64,000 bases of DNA from Leadbettera azotonutricia ZAS-9 (GCF_000214355.1 NC_015577.1:3649389-3713388), one strand, 5' to 3'; positions 51,366 to 60,426 are shown, counted from the stretch's first letter. Made by a program: numbers and translations. The notes: generated by a model not told the origin, from the letters alone.

Positions 51366-53063
51366 ATGAAATATATGCCTGCTGCCATTGTTATGTTCTG
51401 TATTCATTTTTTAATTTTGGTTTCCTGCGCAGGCGGTTCTGCTGTTAACCAGAAGGCAGGAAAGCAGGAAAATTTGGAGTCTGCCATAAGCGATTTTTCA
51501 AAAGGTACAAATCTTGCAAGCTGGTTTCAGCAGGTGGATTCGGCGCATAGTATTCCCTTCGGCAGGTTCAGCGAAGCTGATTTTAAAAATTTTAAAGCCC
51601 TTGGAATCAATATCATAAGGCTGCCCATACAATTCAGCAGCATGGCAGGGCCGGATTATATTGTCGATCCCCTGCTTTTCGATCTCCTCGATCAAGCTGT
51701 AGACTGGGCCGAGCGATACAAAATCTACATCATCCTGGACAACCATTCCTCGGACGGATCAAACGGTCCCACCGCCGATGCCATCGATGCTTTTCTCGTT
51801 CCGCTTTGGGCGCAAATCGCAGATCATTATAAAAACCGCAGCCAATTCATCCTTTATGAAATCCTCAATGAACCTTACGGCATTTCTGCCGAGGCATGGG
51901 GCCTAGCCCAGGGCAAAGCTATCGAAGCAATACGACAGAAGGATAAGACCCACACGATCATTGTCGGCGGGAACGAATGGAATTCCATTTGGGCTTTGGA
52001 AAACCTTCCTATTTATAATGACAAAAATCTTTTATATACCTTCCATTTTTACGATCCCCACATTTTCACCCACCAGGGAGCTGACTGGGGCGACCCGCCC
52101 TTGCTGACCAATCTAGAGGGGCTTCCTTTTCCCGCCTCGGCCCACAGCATCCCGGCCCTGCCCCCCGATTTAAAAGGAACTGCGGTCGAAGAGGATTACA
52201 AAAAATATGCCCGCCTTGCGGACCCCGCATCCCTTGCCGAGACCCTGGATCGGGCTGTGCAATTTTCAGCTTCCCGAGGGGGAGTTCCCCTTTTCTGCGG
52301 TGAATTCGGCGTGAAGATAGGTTCATGTCTGCCGGAAGACAGGCTGCGCTGGTACAAAACAGTGGCAAAACTTTTAGCGGAACGCAGTATTGCCTGGGCT
52401 AATTGGGATTACAATACCAATTTTGGTTTATTCAACACTGAAAAAGGCGGCAATATCAATTCTGACCTTGATATTGAAATTGCGTCGGCCCTCGGCTTTA
52501 CGGCGCCTGCCCAGCACCCTATAGAAAAAATCAAGAATAATTTTATTGTCTACGAAGATTATACCGGCCAGGATGTCGGAATAAACCATTGGGATCAAAG
52601 CGTCCTTGATCTGTATAACAAAGAAGCGGCCGAAGGAAAATATGCGGTTTCCTGGAGCAAAATCAGCACATACAGCGAATTTTCTTTCAATTTGAGCCCT
52701 GAAATCGATTGGGAGTACTTGACAAGCCAGGGCTATGCCCTGGAATTCAAAGCCCGTACGAATAAAACTGCGGCCTTCGATGTTCAATTAATCCGCTACG
52801 AAAACGCCGTCAGCGTTCCCTGGCGTATGCGTTTTTCCATCAACAAAACAAACCTTCCCCCCGACAATCAATGGCACACCATTTATATTCCCTTAAAGGA
52901 AATGAAAGAACAAGGCGCATGGATCAACAAAACATCAGAATGGCGCGACCCCAAGGGTCTTTTTGCCTGGGACAATATTGAACGCCTTGCATTCCAGGCA
53001 GAGAGCGAGCTTCCGGGCTGCATCATTTATTTTGACAGCATTAAGATAATCGGGGATCATTAA
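51366..53063 (+). CDS. GH5 endoglucanase-type lipoprotein with C-terminal carbohydrate-binding-like domain
   Basis: A 565-residue secreted enzyme. Lipoprotein signal CIHFLILVSCAGG. GH5 barrel: FKNFKALGINIIRLPIQF, YIILDNHSS, the acid/base Glu about 169 in YEILNEPYG and the nucleophile Glu about 313 in PLFCGEFGVK. After residue about 385 a beta-rich domain (VYEDYTGQDVGINHWDQS, to PGCIIYFDSIKIIGDH) resembles CBM11/CBM-like jelly rolls. It probably hydrolyses beta-glucans or mannans at the cell surface, in line with a lignocellulose-feeding host gut. Its end overlaps the vsr gene tail-to-tail by 23 bases. Confidence 0.9.
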   Translation: MKYMPAAIVMFCIHFLILVSCAGGSAVNQKAGKQENLESAISDFSKGTNLASWFQQVDSAHSIPFGRFSEADFKNFKALGINIIRLPIQFSSMAGPDYIVDPLLFDLLDQAVDWAERYKIYIILDNHSSDGSNGPTADAIDAFLVPLWAQIADHYKNRSQFILYEILNEPYGISAEAWGLAQGKAIEAIRQKDKTHTIIVGGNEWNSIWALENLPIYNDKNLLYTFHFYDPHIFTHQGADWGDPPLLTNLEGLPFPASAHSIPALPPDLKGTAVEEDYKKYARLADPASLAETLDRAVQFSASRGGVPLFCGEFGVKIGSCLPEDRLRWYKTVAKLLAERSIAWANWDYNTNFGLFNTEKGGNINSDLDIEIASALGFTAPAQHPIEKIKNNFIVYEDYTGQDVGINHWDQSVLDLYNKEAAEGKYAVSWSKISTYSEFSFNLSPEIDWEYLTSQGYALEFKARTNKTAAFDVQLIRYENAVSVPWRMRFSINKTNLPPDNQWHTIYIPLKEMKEQGAWINKTSEWRDPKGLFAWDNIERLAFQAESELPGCIIYFDSIKIIGDH

Positions 53064-53490
53064 ATCCGCTCGATTCGCTTTGGCATTTTATAATGTGTTC
53101 TTTGACTTCCCACACGCAGGCTGCCGTGTCCTTTTTTATCTCTTCACCCCAAAAATGCAATACTATCCATCCAAGGCGGAACAATTCTTGTTCTTTTTTA
53201 TTGTCCCTGGCCATATTATTTTCTATTTTTGGAATCCAGTATTCCTTGTTATTTTTAATCTTGCTTTTCTGTTTTTGCCAATTTTTGCCATGCCAAAATT
53301 CCCCATCACAGAATATTGCTATCTTGTAACGGGTAATCGCGATATCCGGCTTCCCGGGAAGGGCAGGATAATTTTTCCTGTACCTGATTCCTTCATGCCA
53401 TAATGCCTTTCTAAACAGCAATTCAATATCCGTGTCTTTGTTTTTTATGCGGCTCATCGTCCTATGGCGTGTTTCGCTGACATTATTCAT
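53041..53490 (-). CDS. vsr: Very short patch repair endonuclease (Vsr)
   Basis: Nicks T:G mismatches that arise by deamination of 5-methylcytosine. Signatures are RHRTMSRIKNKDTDIELLFR, LPGKPDIAI (catalytic Asp region), IAIFCDGEFWHGKNW and LGWIVLHFWGEEI. Starting at ATG 53490 gives 149 residues, matching the family; the frame can be extended to TTG 53544. The usual partner, a cytosine methyltransferase, is not in the window. The gene is AT-rich and may be acquired. Confidence 0.88.
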   Translation of the reverse strand: MNNVSETRHRTMSRIKNKDTDIELLFRKALWHEGIRYRKNYPALPGKPDIAITRYKIAIFCDGEFWHGKNWQKQKSKIKNNKEYWIPKIENNMARDNKKEQELFRLGWIVLHFWGEEIKKDTAACVWEVKEHIIKCQSESSGFNDPRLS

Positions 53491-53571
53491 GTTTTGATAA
53501 AGGATAATCCCAGGGCGGATCTTAGTCAACAGTTCCCTTGACAAATGGAAACGGATAAATTATAAAGAGCA

Positions 53572-54420
53572 ATGGATTTTAAATTAATTGAGACCGGGCC
53601 AAAGCTGTCAAAATTTTACAATTATTTGGCCAATGAGGGCATTAGCATAATCGCAATGGACTTTGAGTGTGAATTTAATCTCCATGCTTATGGCGAAAAG
53701 CTGTGCCTGATACAAATTTTTGACGGCAAAACATATTTTATCATCGATCCCCTAAATATAGAAAACGATGAAATCAAAAAATTCCTGCTGGATAAAAACA
53801 CCGTTAAAATAATGTATGGGGCAGAATCTGACGCCAGCCTTGTCTATTCCCAGTATGGGACACAGATACAAAACCTGTTTGACCTACAAATAGCAGTCGA
53901 TGTTTTAGACGCAGAACGCAATGGGTTGGATTTCGCCCTGGATCATTTCCTTGATATCGAAATAAAAAACAAAAAGAAATACCAGTCCCACAATTGGACA
54001 ACACGCCCGATTCGCATTGATGCTATGGAATACGCTCTGAATGATGTGGCCCATTTATTCAAATTGAAAGATATATTAATGGAACAAGTTAAATCCAAAA
54101 ATAAATATGAAGAATTGCTGTACGAGATATTACGGAAAAATTTCATCCCTGCAAAAGAAAAGATCCCCGGCCTGCTCAAAAGATTCGAGTACAAAAAATT
54201 GTCGGCCCCGAAAAAGGAATTATTCAAAAAATTGTTCGACATACGGGAATCCTTTGCGAAAGAATACGACCTGCCCCCCTTTCACATCCTGAATAACGAT
54301 ATTTTATTTGACTTGGTTAACCGCATAAAGAATTTAAATGATATAAAGCTAAGCGGCAGATTATCGGGCGAGAGCCAGGATAAAATGCGGCATATGATGG
54401 AAGAAGCATTAAGGGCATAA
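53572..54420 (+). CDS. RNase D-like 3'-5' exonuclease
   Basis: A 282-residue DEDD-family exonuclease. Exo I is IAMDFECEFNLHAYGEKLCL (the D-x-E pair), Exo II KIMYGAESDASLVYSQYG, then LFDLQIAVDVLDAERNGLDF and Exo III region MEYALNDVAHLFKLKDIL. A C-terminal helical HRDC-like region follows (RESFAKEYDLPPFHILNNDI). Exo II has GAESDASL where RNase D usually has HNxxxD-type residues (H replaced by G), a modest deviation. Probably acts in tRNA or structured RNA 3' processing. Confidence 0.85.
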   Translation: MDFKLIETGPKLSKFYNYLANEGISIIAMDFECEFNLHAYGEKLCLIQIFDGKTYFIIDPLNIENDEIKKFLLDKNTVKIMYGAESDASLVYSQYGTQIQNLFDLQIAVDVLDAERNGLDFALDHFLDIEIKNKKKYQSHNWTTRPIRIDAMEYALNDVAHLFKLKDILMEQVKSKNKYEELLYEILRKNFIPAKEKIPGLLKRFEYKKLSAPKKELFKKLFDIRESFAKEYDLPPFHILNNDILFDLVNRIKNLNDIKLSGRLSGESQDKMRHMMEEALRA

Positions 54421-54425
54421 AGACC

Positions 54426-54761
54426 ATGATACAAATCTTCGGAACCAAAAAATGCAGGAGTACCCAAAAAGCCCTCCGTTTTTTTAAGGACAGGGGCATA
54501 GAAACACAGTTCAGGGATATGGGCATAAAGCCCCCCAGCCCCGGAGAACTCGACGACATGGCAGCTGCCCTGGGGGGCTGCGATACGCTTCTGGACCTGG
54601 AAAGCCCTGCGGCCAAAGAAAAAGGCCTCGCCTATATGGATTACAACAGCCGCGAAGAATTGCTCCTTAACGCTGGACTCTACAAGACACCCCTGGTACG
54701 GGCAGGCAAGGGCAAGGCAGCAGCCGGGCTCGACGAAAATGCCTGGAAAACTTTTAATTGA
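54426..54761 (+). CDS. ArsC/Spx-family thioredoxin-fold protein (arsenate-reductase-like)
   Basis: A 111-residue protein. The N-terminal IQIFGTKKCRSTQKALRFF has a single active-site Cys in the CxxT arrangement of ArsC/YffB proteins. The conserved YKTPLVRAGKGKA matches the Arg-containing C-terminal loop. It starts six bases after the RNase D-like gene. No arsenic-resistance genes are near, so a general reductase or YffB/Spx-like role is as likely as arsenate reduction. Confidence 0.85.
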   Translation: MIQIFGTKKCRSTQKALRFFKDRGIETQFRDMGIKPPSPGELDDMAAALGGCDTLLDLESPAAKEKGLAYMDYNSREELLLNAGLYKTPLVRAGKGKAAAGLDENAWKTFN

Positions 54762-54883
54762 TTTCCCTCAATAAATTCAGACACTGGCAGGGCGCAGACA
54801 GCAATCGCCAACTCTATAGATGGCTGGATTTCAAAGCAAACGATTGAATTCATTCGCTGTTTCCTCCATAATGGAAATACAGT

Positions 54884-55759
54884 ATGAAGCGAAAAACGGC
54901 CCCGTATATTCTCATCCTCTGCGTTATCTTTTTGATCTGCGCCTGCAGCATGAGCGGCGGCCAACAAGCGGCGGCCTCTTATGGCAGGGCGGCCTATGGG
55001 GAAGCCATGGAATCTCCCCAGGCTGATGCTGAATACGCTGCCGGGGATGCCGGCGCTGCGGAAATCCCAACCCAGCAGAGCAGAAAACTCGTCTATCAGG
55101 CGGAACTCCGCATAAGGGTAGAAAATCCTGAAGCTGCTGAAAAACCCCTTGCAGACCTTATGGCAAAATACGAGGCTTGGTCATCTTCAACCAGAATCTA
55201 CGAAAACTCCCGCGACTACACGGTCCGGGTTCCTTCCAAATATTACGATGCCTTTCTCAAGGAAGCCGCAAACCTTGGAAGGGTGCTGCGGCGTACTGAA
55301 AGCGCCGAAGATGTGACCCTCAGATACTACGATCTTGAAGGCCGGCTTTCCACAAAACAGGAGCTGCTTAAAACCTATCAGGGATATCTTTCCAAAGCAA
55401 AAGATATTGACGAAATCATGACAGTTGAAAAGCGCATTGCCGAGCTCCAGCAGGAAATAGACTGGACAGGGACACAGCTCCGCAATCTTTCAAACCTGGT
55501 GGATTATGCCACGGTCGATCTTGAGCTCCAGGGCCCGGTAGCGGTTTCTTCCTATTCGGCCCCAACAATGGGCGAACGCCTCTCCGAACTCTTTGGCTCG
55601 TTTGGCGAAATTGCCCAGGGAGCTGTGGTGGTCTTACTCGGCGTCATCATTTACGGTGTTCCGGCTATCCTTATCGTTGTCCTCCTTTTCTGGATACTCT
55701 TCGGGCGCATCGGGTTTATTAAAAAACTCTGGCGGCTTGCATCGGGGAAAAGGAGCTAG
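54884..55759 (+). CDS. DUF4349 lipoprotein
   Basis: A 291-residue protein. Lipobox in ILILCVIFLICACSMSGG; the DUF4349 core starts SRKLVYQAELRIRVENPEAA and includes RDYTVRVPSKYYDAFLKEA, ESAEDVTLRYYDLEGRLSTK and a coiled-coil stretch. A C-terminal helix (VVVLLGVIIYGVPAILIVVL) precedes a basic tail. Function unknown; members are membrane-associated at the cell surface. It is followed three bases later by the PHP gene. Confidence 0.85.
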   Translation: MKRKTAPYILILCVIFLICACSMSGGQQAAASYGRAAYGEAMESPQADAEYAAGDAGAAEIPTQQSRKLVYQAELRIRVENPEAAEKPLADLMAKYEAWSSSTRIYENSRDYTVRVPSKYYDAFLKEAANLGRVLRRTESAEDVTLRYYDLEGRLSTKQELLKTYQGYLSKAKDIDEIMTVEKRIAELQQEIDWTGTQLRNLSNLVDYATVDLELQGPVAVSSYSAPTMGERLSELFGSFGEIAQGAVVVLLGVIIYGVPAILIVVLLFWILFGRIGFIKKLWRLASGKRS

Positions 55760-55762
55760 CAA

Positions 55763-56557
55763 GTGCCCTATCTCTACGAAACCCACATGCACACTAGCCA
55801 GGCTTCAGCCTGCGGTGTGTCCAGGGGCCGGGAATACATCTCCAGGTACAAAGACCTCGGCTACACCGGCATCATCATCACGGATCACTTTTTCGGCGGG
55901 AACAGCGCAGTGGACCGCAGCCTCCCCTGGAAGCGGCGCATAGAGCTTTTTTGCAGGGGCTGGGAAGACGCCCGTGAAGAAGGCGCCCGCAAAGGCCTCG
56001 ACGTTTTCTTCGGCTGGGAACAAACCTACGACGGCGATGATTACCTCATCTATGGCCTCGACAAGGCATGGCTCATGGAACACCCCGAGTCTGCATCATG
56101 GTCGAGGAAACAGCAGTTCGAAGGAGTTGGCAGGGCCGGGGGCTGCGTGGTTCAGGCCCATCCATTCAGGCAGCATTTCTACATACGCAGGGTAACGCTT
56201 GCAAGCGCCCTGGTTCATGGTGTGGAGGCAGCCAATGGGGGAAATTCTGAGCAATCCTACGATGCCCTGGCCTGGGCATACGCCAAAAAGCTGGGCCTCC
56301 CTGTTACCGCCGGTTCCGATATACATGAAGCCTGCGATGTGCGCGAAGGAAACGTTCTTGGTGTATGGCTCGATAAAAAAATGGAAACCATCGCTGATTA
56401 TGTCGTAGCTGTCAAAGGGAACAATATCGCAAGGCTCAATATCTGCCCCGGCCGCTGCGATCTCAGAGGAAATGAAGACACAATAATACCGGTAGAGATC
56501 CTCGATGCCCAGGAAAAAGTAATCGCCAGGGATATCAGGAAGTTTTTGAATCTTTAG
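55763..56557 (+). CDS. PHP-domain metal-dependent phosphoesterase
   Basis: A 264-residue PHP protein related to histidinol phosphatase/PolC-type hydrolases. Metal-ligand motifs: YETHMHTSQASACG, GIIITDHFF, and the C-terminal PVTAGSDIHEACDVREGN. QAHPFRQHFYI and VEAANGGNSEQS give the middle ligands. It starts at GTG 55763, three bases after the preceding stop. Substrate unknown. Its TAG lies inside the palindrome that precedes the cupin-HTH gene. Confidence 0.87.
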   Translation: MPYLYETHMHTSQASACGVSRGREYISRYKDLGYTGIIITDHFFGGNSAVDRSLPWKRRIELFCRGWEDAREEGARKGLDVFFGWEQTYDGDDYLIYGLDKAWLMEHPESASWSRKQQFEGVGRAGGCVVQAHPFRQHFYIRRVTLASALVHGVEAANGGNSEQSYDALAWAYAKKLGLPVTAGSDIHEACDVREGNVLGVWLDKKMETIADYVVAVKGNNIARLNICPGRCDLRGNEDTIIPVEILDAQEKVIARDIRKFLNL

Positions 56558-56573
56558 TAGTATTACTACTAAA
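56553..56573. promoter_or_regulatory. Palindrome upstream of the cupin-HTH gene (candidate operator)
   Basis: TTTAGTAGT and ACTACTAAA form exact 9-base arms around a 3-base centre, ending 17 bases before ATG 56591. It is well placed as a binding site for the HTH protein it precedes. An RNA hairpin is also possible. Confidence 0.5.
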
Positions 56574-56590
56574 TAGTACAGGAGGTCCGC

Positions 56591-57148
56591 ATGAAAGACA
56601 ATCTGGCTCAAATCCCCGGGAGGATAAAAGAACTCCGGGAGATTATGGAGATAAGCGCCATGGATATGGCAAGGGACATAGCCATACCCCTTGAAACCTA
56701 TGCCAAATACGAATCAGGCGAATTGGACATACCCATAAGCGCCCTCTATAATATATCCGCAAAGCTTGGGGTTGACGCCACAGTATTGCTCACCGGGGAA
56801 GATCCCCGCATGGATACTGCGGCTGTCTGCCGGTCGGGCAAGGGCGTCAGGGTGGAACGCTATCCGGGTTATGAATTTACCAGCCTTGCCTACAACTTCA
56901 AAGGCAGAACCCTCGAACCTCTCCTGGTCTACCTTGATCCTGCAAAGGCAGCCGCCGCGCCTGTTACCCACTATGGTCAGGAATTCAACTACATAGTTGA
57001 AGGCACAGTAAAAGTAACTGTCGGCGTGCGCGAGTATGTACTTGACGCCGGGGATTCAGTCTATTTTAATGCCGGCATCCCCCATGCCCAGAGCGCCGTT
57101 AAAGGCCCCGCAAAATTCATCACCATTATACAGGAAGGTGCGCACTGA
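56591..57148 (+). CDS. XRE-type HTH transcriptional regulator with cupin domain
   Basis: A 185-residue regulator. N-terminal HTH (IKELREIMEISAMDMARDIA, then LETYAKYESGELDIP); C-terminal cupin_2 domain (HYGQEFNYIVEGTVKVTVGV, YVLDAGDSVYFNAGIPHAQS). Regulators of this layout usually control the adjacent metabolic gene in response to a small ligand. AGGAGG precedes ATG 56591. The next gene starts on the last base of its stop codon (TGATG), so it is tied to the acyl-CoA synthetase. Confidence 0.9.
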   Translation: MKDNLAQIPGRIKELREIMEISAMDMARDIAIPLETYAKYESGELDIPISALYNISAKLGVDATVLLTGEDPRMDTAAVCRSGKGVRVERYPGYEFTSLAYNFKGRTLEPLLVYLDPAKAAAAPVTHYGQEFNYIVEGTVKVTVGVREYVLDAGDSVYFNAGIPHAQSAVKGPAKFITIIQEGAH

Positions 57149-58842
57149 TGAACGAGATACAATCACGCTATTGTCCCCATGTTGATTTTGAAAGTTACGA
57201 TGATTTTTATGCCAATTACAGCTGCAAAGTCCCTGAAAATTTCAATTTTGCCTATGATGTAGTGGACGAATGGGCACGGCTTCAGCCAAAAAAACTCGCC
57301 CTGGTCTGGACAAACGATGAAGGGGATATGAAGTCCTTCACCTTCACCGACATAAAGCGCCAAAGCGATAAAGCCGCCAACGCCCTCCTCAATCTGGGAA
57401 TCAAAAAAGGGGACGTAGTAATGCTGATATTAAAACAGCGTCCCGAAGTATGGATACTTATGGCTGCCCTCGAAAAGATAGGCGCAGTCTGCATTCCCGG
57501 CACCTACCAGCTAACCCAAAAAGATATAATCTACCGCTGCAACATTGCGGAGGTAAAAATGCTCATCAGCGTGGACGATGCCGAACTCATTCAAAATATT
57601 GAAGCCTCCATGCCCGACTGCCCGAACCTCAAGCACAGGGCCATTGTAGGCAACACCATTCCGGCGGGTTTTATCGACATGGGCAAAATCATTGCCGAAA
57701 GCAGCGAAAATTTCATTCGTCCTGCCGGAGAAAAAGATACCAAACTCCATGAACCCATGCTGATCTATTTTTCTTCCGGCACCACCGGTATGCCCAAAAT
57801 GGTGTATCACAATCACTGCCTCCCCCTGGGCCACATTGTTACTGCGAAATACTGGCAGTGCGTGCAGGACAATAAAATCCACCTTACCCAAACCGATTCA
57901 GGCTGGGCCAAATTCGCCTGGGGCAAAATCTACGGCCAGTGGATCTGCGGGGCAGCCATAGGCGCCTACGACACGGAAAAATTCACCCCAAAAGGAATGC
58001 TCGACGCCCTGGCCCGGATAAGGCCCGCCACCTTCTGCGCCCCTGCCACCATCTTCCGCTATCTCATAAAGGAAGATCTTTCAGGCTACGACTTCTCCTA
58101 CATCGAACACACATCAGTTGCCGGCGAACCCTTGAGCCCCGAGGTCTATCATCAGATAAAAGAAAAGACGGGCCTCGAAATTCGTGAAGGCTTCGGCCAA
58201 TCCGAAACTTCCATCATGGCTGCCACCTTCCAATGGCTCGAAGTGAGGCCCGGCTCCATGGGCAAGCCCGCCCCCCTCTTTGGCCTCAACCTCCTGGACG
58301 AAAACGGCCAGGCCTGCGACGACGGCATAGTAGGCAACATCTCCATCACTGCGGCTGGCGAAAACATGTACTCCCCCAAGGGCGCCTCCATCATGCCCGG
58401 CCTCTTCACCGGCTACTGGAAGGATGAAGATGTCACCGCAAGATGCTGGCACGACGGCGTGTACCAAACCGGCGACATGGCCTGGCACGACGCCGATGGC
58501 TACTACTGGTTCGTGGGCCGCAACGACGATGTCATCAAATGCTCAGGTTACCGCATCGGCCCCTTCGAAGTCGAAAGCGCCCTCATGGAGCACCCGTCAG
58601 TCCTCGAATGCGCCGTCACCGCCGCCCCGGACCCCATGCGCGGCCAGGTCGTCAAAGCCACCATAGTCCTCGCCAAAGGCTTCGCCCCTTCGGATGCCCT
58701 CAAAAAAGAGCTCCAAAACCACGTCAAACGCGTCACCGCCCCCTACAAATACCCCCGCATCGTGGAATTCGTCAGCGAACTCCCCAAAACCATCAGCGGC
58801 AAGATCCAGCGCAACGTGATACGGAAGAAAGACGGGGGTTGA
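57148..58842 (+). CDS. AMP-forming acyl-CoA synthetase
   Basis: A 564-residue ANL-superfamily ligase. P-loop-like motif LIYFSSGTTGMPKMVYHNHC; EGFGQSETSIMA; the adenylation motif YQTGDMAWHDADGYYWFVGR with NDDVIKCSGYRIGPFEVES; catalytic Lys in LPKTISGKIQRNVIRKK. The overall match is to acetyl/medium-chain (ACSM-like) enzymes that activate short or aromatic acids. Linked to the cupin-HTH regulator upstream. The codon-rich 3' half is very GC-rich. Confidence 0.9.
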   Translation: MNEIQSRYCPHVDFESYDDFYANYSCKVPENFNFAYDVVDEWARLQPKKLALVWTNDEGDMKSFTFTDIKRQSDKAANALLNLGIKKGDVVMLILKQRPEVWILMAALEKIGAVCIPGTYQLTQKDIIYRCNIAEVKMLISVDDAELIQNIEASMPDCPNLKHRAIVGNTIPAGFIDMGKIIAESSENFIRPAGEKDTKLHEPMLIYFSSGTTGMPKMVYHNHCLPLGHIVTAKYWQCVQDNKIHLTQTDSGWAKFAWGKIYGQWICGAAIGAYDTEKFTPKGMLDALARIRPATFCAPATIFRYLIKEDLSGYDFSYIEHTSVAGEPLSPEVYHQIKEKTGLEIREGFGQSETSIMAATFQWLEVRPGSMGKPAPLFGLNLLDENGQACDDGIVGNISITAAGENMYSPKGASIMPGLFTGYWKDEDVTARCWHDGVYQTGDMAWHDADGYYWFVGRNDDVIKCSGYRIGPFEVESALMEHPSVLECAVTAAPDPMRGQVVKATIVLAKGFAPSDALKKELQNHVKRVTAPYKYPRIVEFVSELPKTISGKIQRNVIRKKDGG

Positions 58843-58857
58843 GCCGTAGAACAGTCC

Positions 58858-58886
58858 TTGACAGGCGGCATATCTTCCCCTATATT
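58858..58886 (+). promoter_or_regulatory. Promoter of tRNA-Gly
   Basis: TTGACA at 58858-58863, a 17-base spacer and TATATT at 58881-58886, 34 bases upstream of the tRNA 5' end. Confidence 0.75.
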
Positions 58887-58920
58887 GGAATTTCAAGGTG
58901 CTGTGCCTTAAGCGCCTAAT

Positions 58921-58991
58921 GCGGACGTCATATAACGGTATTATCCAAGCTTCCCAAGCTTGTGACGCGGGTTCGACTCCCGTCGTCCGCT
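58921..58991 (+). tRNA. tRNA-Gly (anticodon CCC)
   Basis: Acceptor arms GCGGACG (58921-58927) and CGTCCGC (58984-58990) pair fully. The anticodon stem CAAGC/GCTTG encloses loop TTCCCAA, giving anticodon CCC. The T-arm has GGTTCGACTCC. CCA is not encoded. The integrase gene lies 114 bases downstream on the same strand, so the 3' half is the probable attachment site. Confidence 0.92.
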
Positions 58992-59023
58992 TAGAAGTAA
59001 TTGCTTGTAATATAAAGAATTAA

Positions 59024-59044
59024 GCCTACCCGAAAACGGGCGGT
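59024..59044 (+). other. Spacer between tRNA-Gly and the integrase, with small hairpins
   Basis: The 114-base spacer contains CCCGAAAACGGG at 59030-59041, a short GC hairpin that could end the tRNA transcript, and a weaker AGTCAC/GTGATACT hairpin near 59066-59087. No gene is visible. Confidence 0.35.
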
Positions 59045-59105
59045 ATATCACGCTGAAAGCCAGAAGTCACACTAAAAAGTGATACTTTCGGCAAAGGAAG
59101 GATAT

Positions 59106-60332
59106 ATGCGTCCATTAAGGCCCCGCCGTTCTTTTTCCCTTTATAAAAAAGAAACAAAATCCGGCCTTGTTTGGTATGCCCGCTTCTGGGATGAATTCAG
59201 CAAGCGCTATGGAACCTCCCGGTCTACAGGAATACCCGTCGAGGGGAAGCGAGAACGGCGCTACGAGGCAGAACAGGCAGCCAAGGCTATATTGCCGAGT
59301 ATCCATTTTGCCCCTCGTATATCGGCCGTGGAGATGACAGTCGGAATGTGGCTGGGAAAATTCACCGCTTTTGAGGATAACCCGAGGGCGGCCAGGCTTA
59401 TCGGTGAAGGCGCCCCCTATTCACCTGCGACTATTGAAATATACCGAGGCCATTACAACCGTTATCTTAAAGACGATCCCTTTATGGCGCTTAAGATGGC
59501 AGATGTTGGGGAGGGCGATGTCCTTGTCTTTCAGGGACGGCTTGGATACAAAGAAAAGCTTGAGCATCGCGGAGGCGGAAAGTTGGCCGGCACCCGGACC
59601 TATGAGATCATATTGAGGTTTATCCGTATGGCCTTCCATGAATACTGGCTTGAACACCCTGGCTGGTCGGATCCATTTTCCCGGCTTAAGGCCCCAAGGT
59701 CAAAGAAAGCTCATCAGCGTGATGTTATTGCTGAGGTTGAATTCAACAAACTATTTGCCCCGGGTATCATCACGGACCCCCTGGATCGAGCGGTATGTGC
59801 GGCGATGTATTGGGCAGGGCTGCGCCGCTCGGAGATATGGGGCCTTAAGCCAGAAGACCTGGATTGGAATATCCCCAAAATAAATCTGATCCACGCATGG
59901 AAGAATTATGGCAGAAAGATCAAGGTGCTTGGGGATCCCAAATGGCATAAAACCCGCGAGGTTCCCTTCCCGGCACAATTGCAAAAGGCGATCAAGGATC
60001 TTTGGACGGCTTATGGCACGCACGAATTTGTTTTCACCCGCGCCGATGGTACGCAGCCTTCAGCAAATTATATATCCCGGCATCTCCCCAAATGGCTTGA
60101 GGCTGCGGGGATAAAACTGGAAGGCCGGAAAATTGTCCCTCACTCGGCCAGGCATAGTCTGGCTTCGGCGCTGGAAAACGATGGCGTACCTATCCGGTAT
60201 ATTCAGGATCTTCTTGGACATTCGGACTATGCCACAACAAAAGGTTACCTCCACACGGTGGACGGGGCGATTAAGAAGATATCTCAAACCCTTGGGGAAG
60301 AGGAAAAAGAAGATGGCCTGAAGCAGGGGTAG
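59106..60332 (+). CDS. Tyrosine recombinase / phage-type integrase
   Basis: A 408-residue integrase. An N-terminal SAM-like arm-binding region (FSLYKKETKSGLVWYARFWD and YNRYLKDDPFMALK) is followed by the catalytic domain with Arg in MYWAGLRRSEIWGLKPEDL, the H-x-x-R box VPHSARHSLASALE and the C-terminal LLGHSDYATTKGYLHT with the nucleophile Tyr. AAGGAAGG before ATG 59106 sets the start; an in-frame ATG at 59079 is weaker. It catalyses integration at the adjacent tRNA-Gly. Confidence 0.92.
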   Translation: MRPLRPRRSFSLYKKETKSGLVWYARFWDEFSKRYGTSRSTGIPVEGKRERRYEAEQAAKAILPSIHFAPRISAVEMTVGMWLGKFTAFEDNPRAARLIGEGAPYSPATIEIYRGHYNRYLKDDPFMALKMADVGEGDVLVFQGRLGYKEKLEHRGGGKLAGTRTYEIILRFIRMAFHEYWLEHPGWSDPFSRLKAPRSKKAHQRDVIAEVEFNKLFAPGIITDPLDRAVCAAMYWAGLRRSEIWGLKPEDLDWNIPKINLIHAWKNYGRKIKVLGDPKWHKTREVPFPAQLQKAIKDLWTAYGTHEFVFTRADGTQPSANYISRHLPKWLEAAGIKLEGRKIVPHSARHSLASALENDGVPIRYIQDLLGHSDYATTKGYLHTVDGAIKKISQTLGEEEKEDGLKQG

Positions 60333-60374
60333 GTGTGAAAATAGAAAAGTTTTTGAGATATTTTCATTTATTTT

Positions 60375-60420
60375 AGACAAAAAGGTACGCTATAGACAAT
60401 AAAGACAATAAAGACATAAA
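60375..60420. repeat. Tandem 9-bp repeats downstream of the integrase
   Basis: AGACAATAA at 60394-60402 is repeated exactly at 60403-60411, followed by the variant AGACATAAA at 60412-60420; a related AGACAAAAA lies at 60375-60383. Direct repeats beside int and xis genes are often recombinase or excisionase arm sites. Confidence 0.6.
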
Positions 60421-60426
60421 AATGTT

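Noticed and set aside
60375-60420. CRISPR-like direct repeats
   Set aside because: 9-bp units are contiguous with no spacers.
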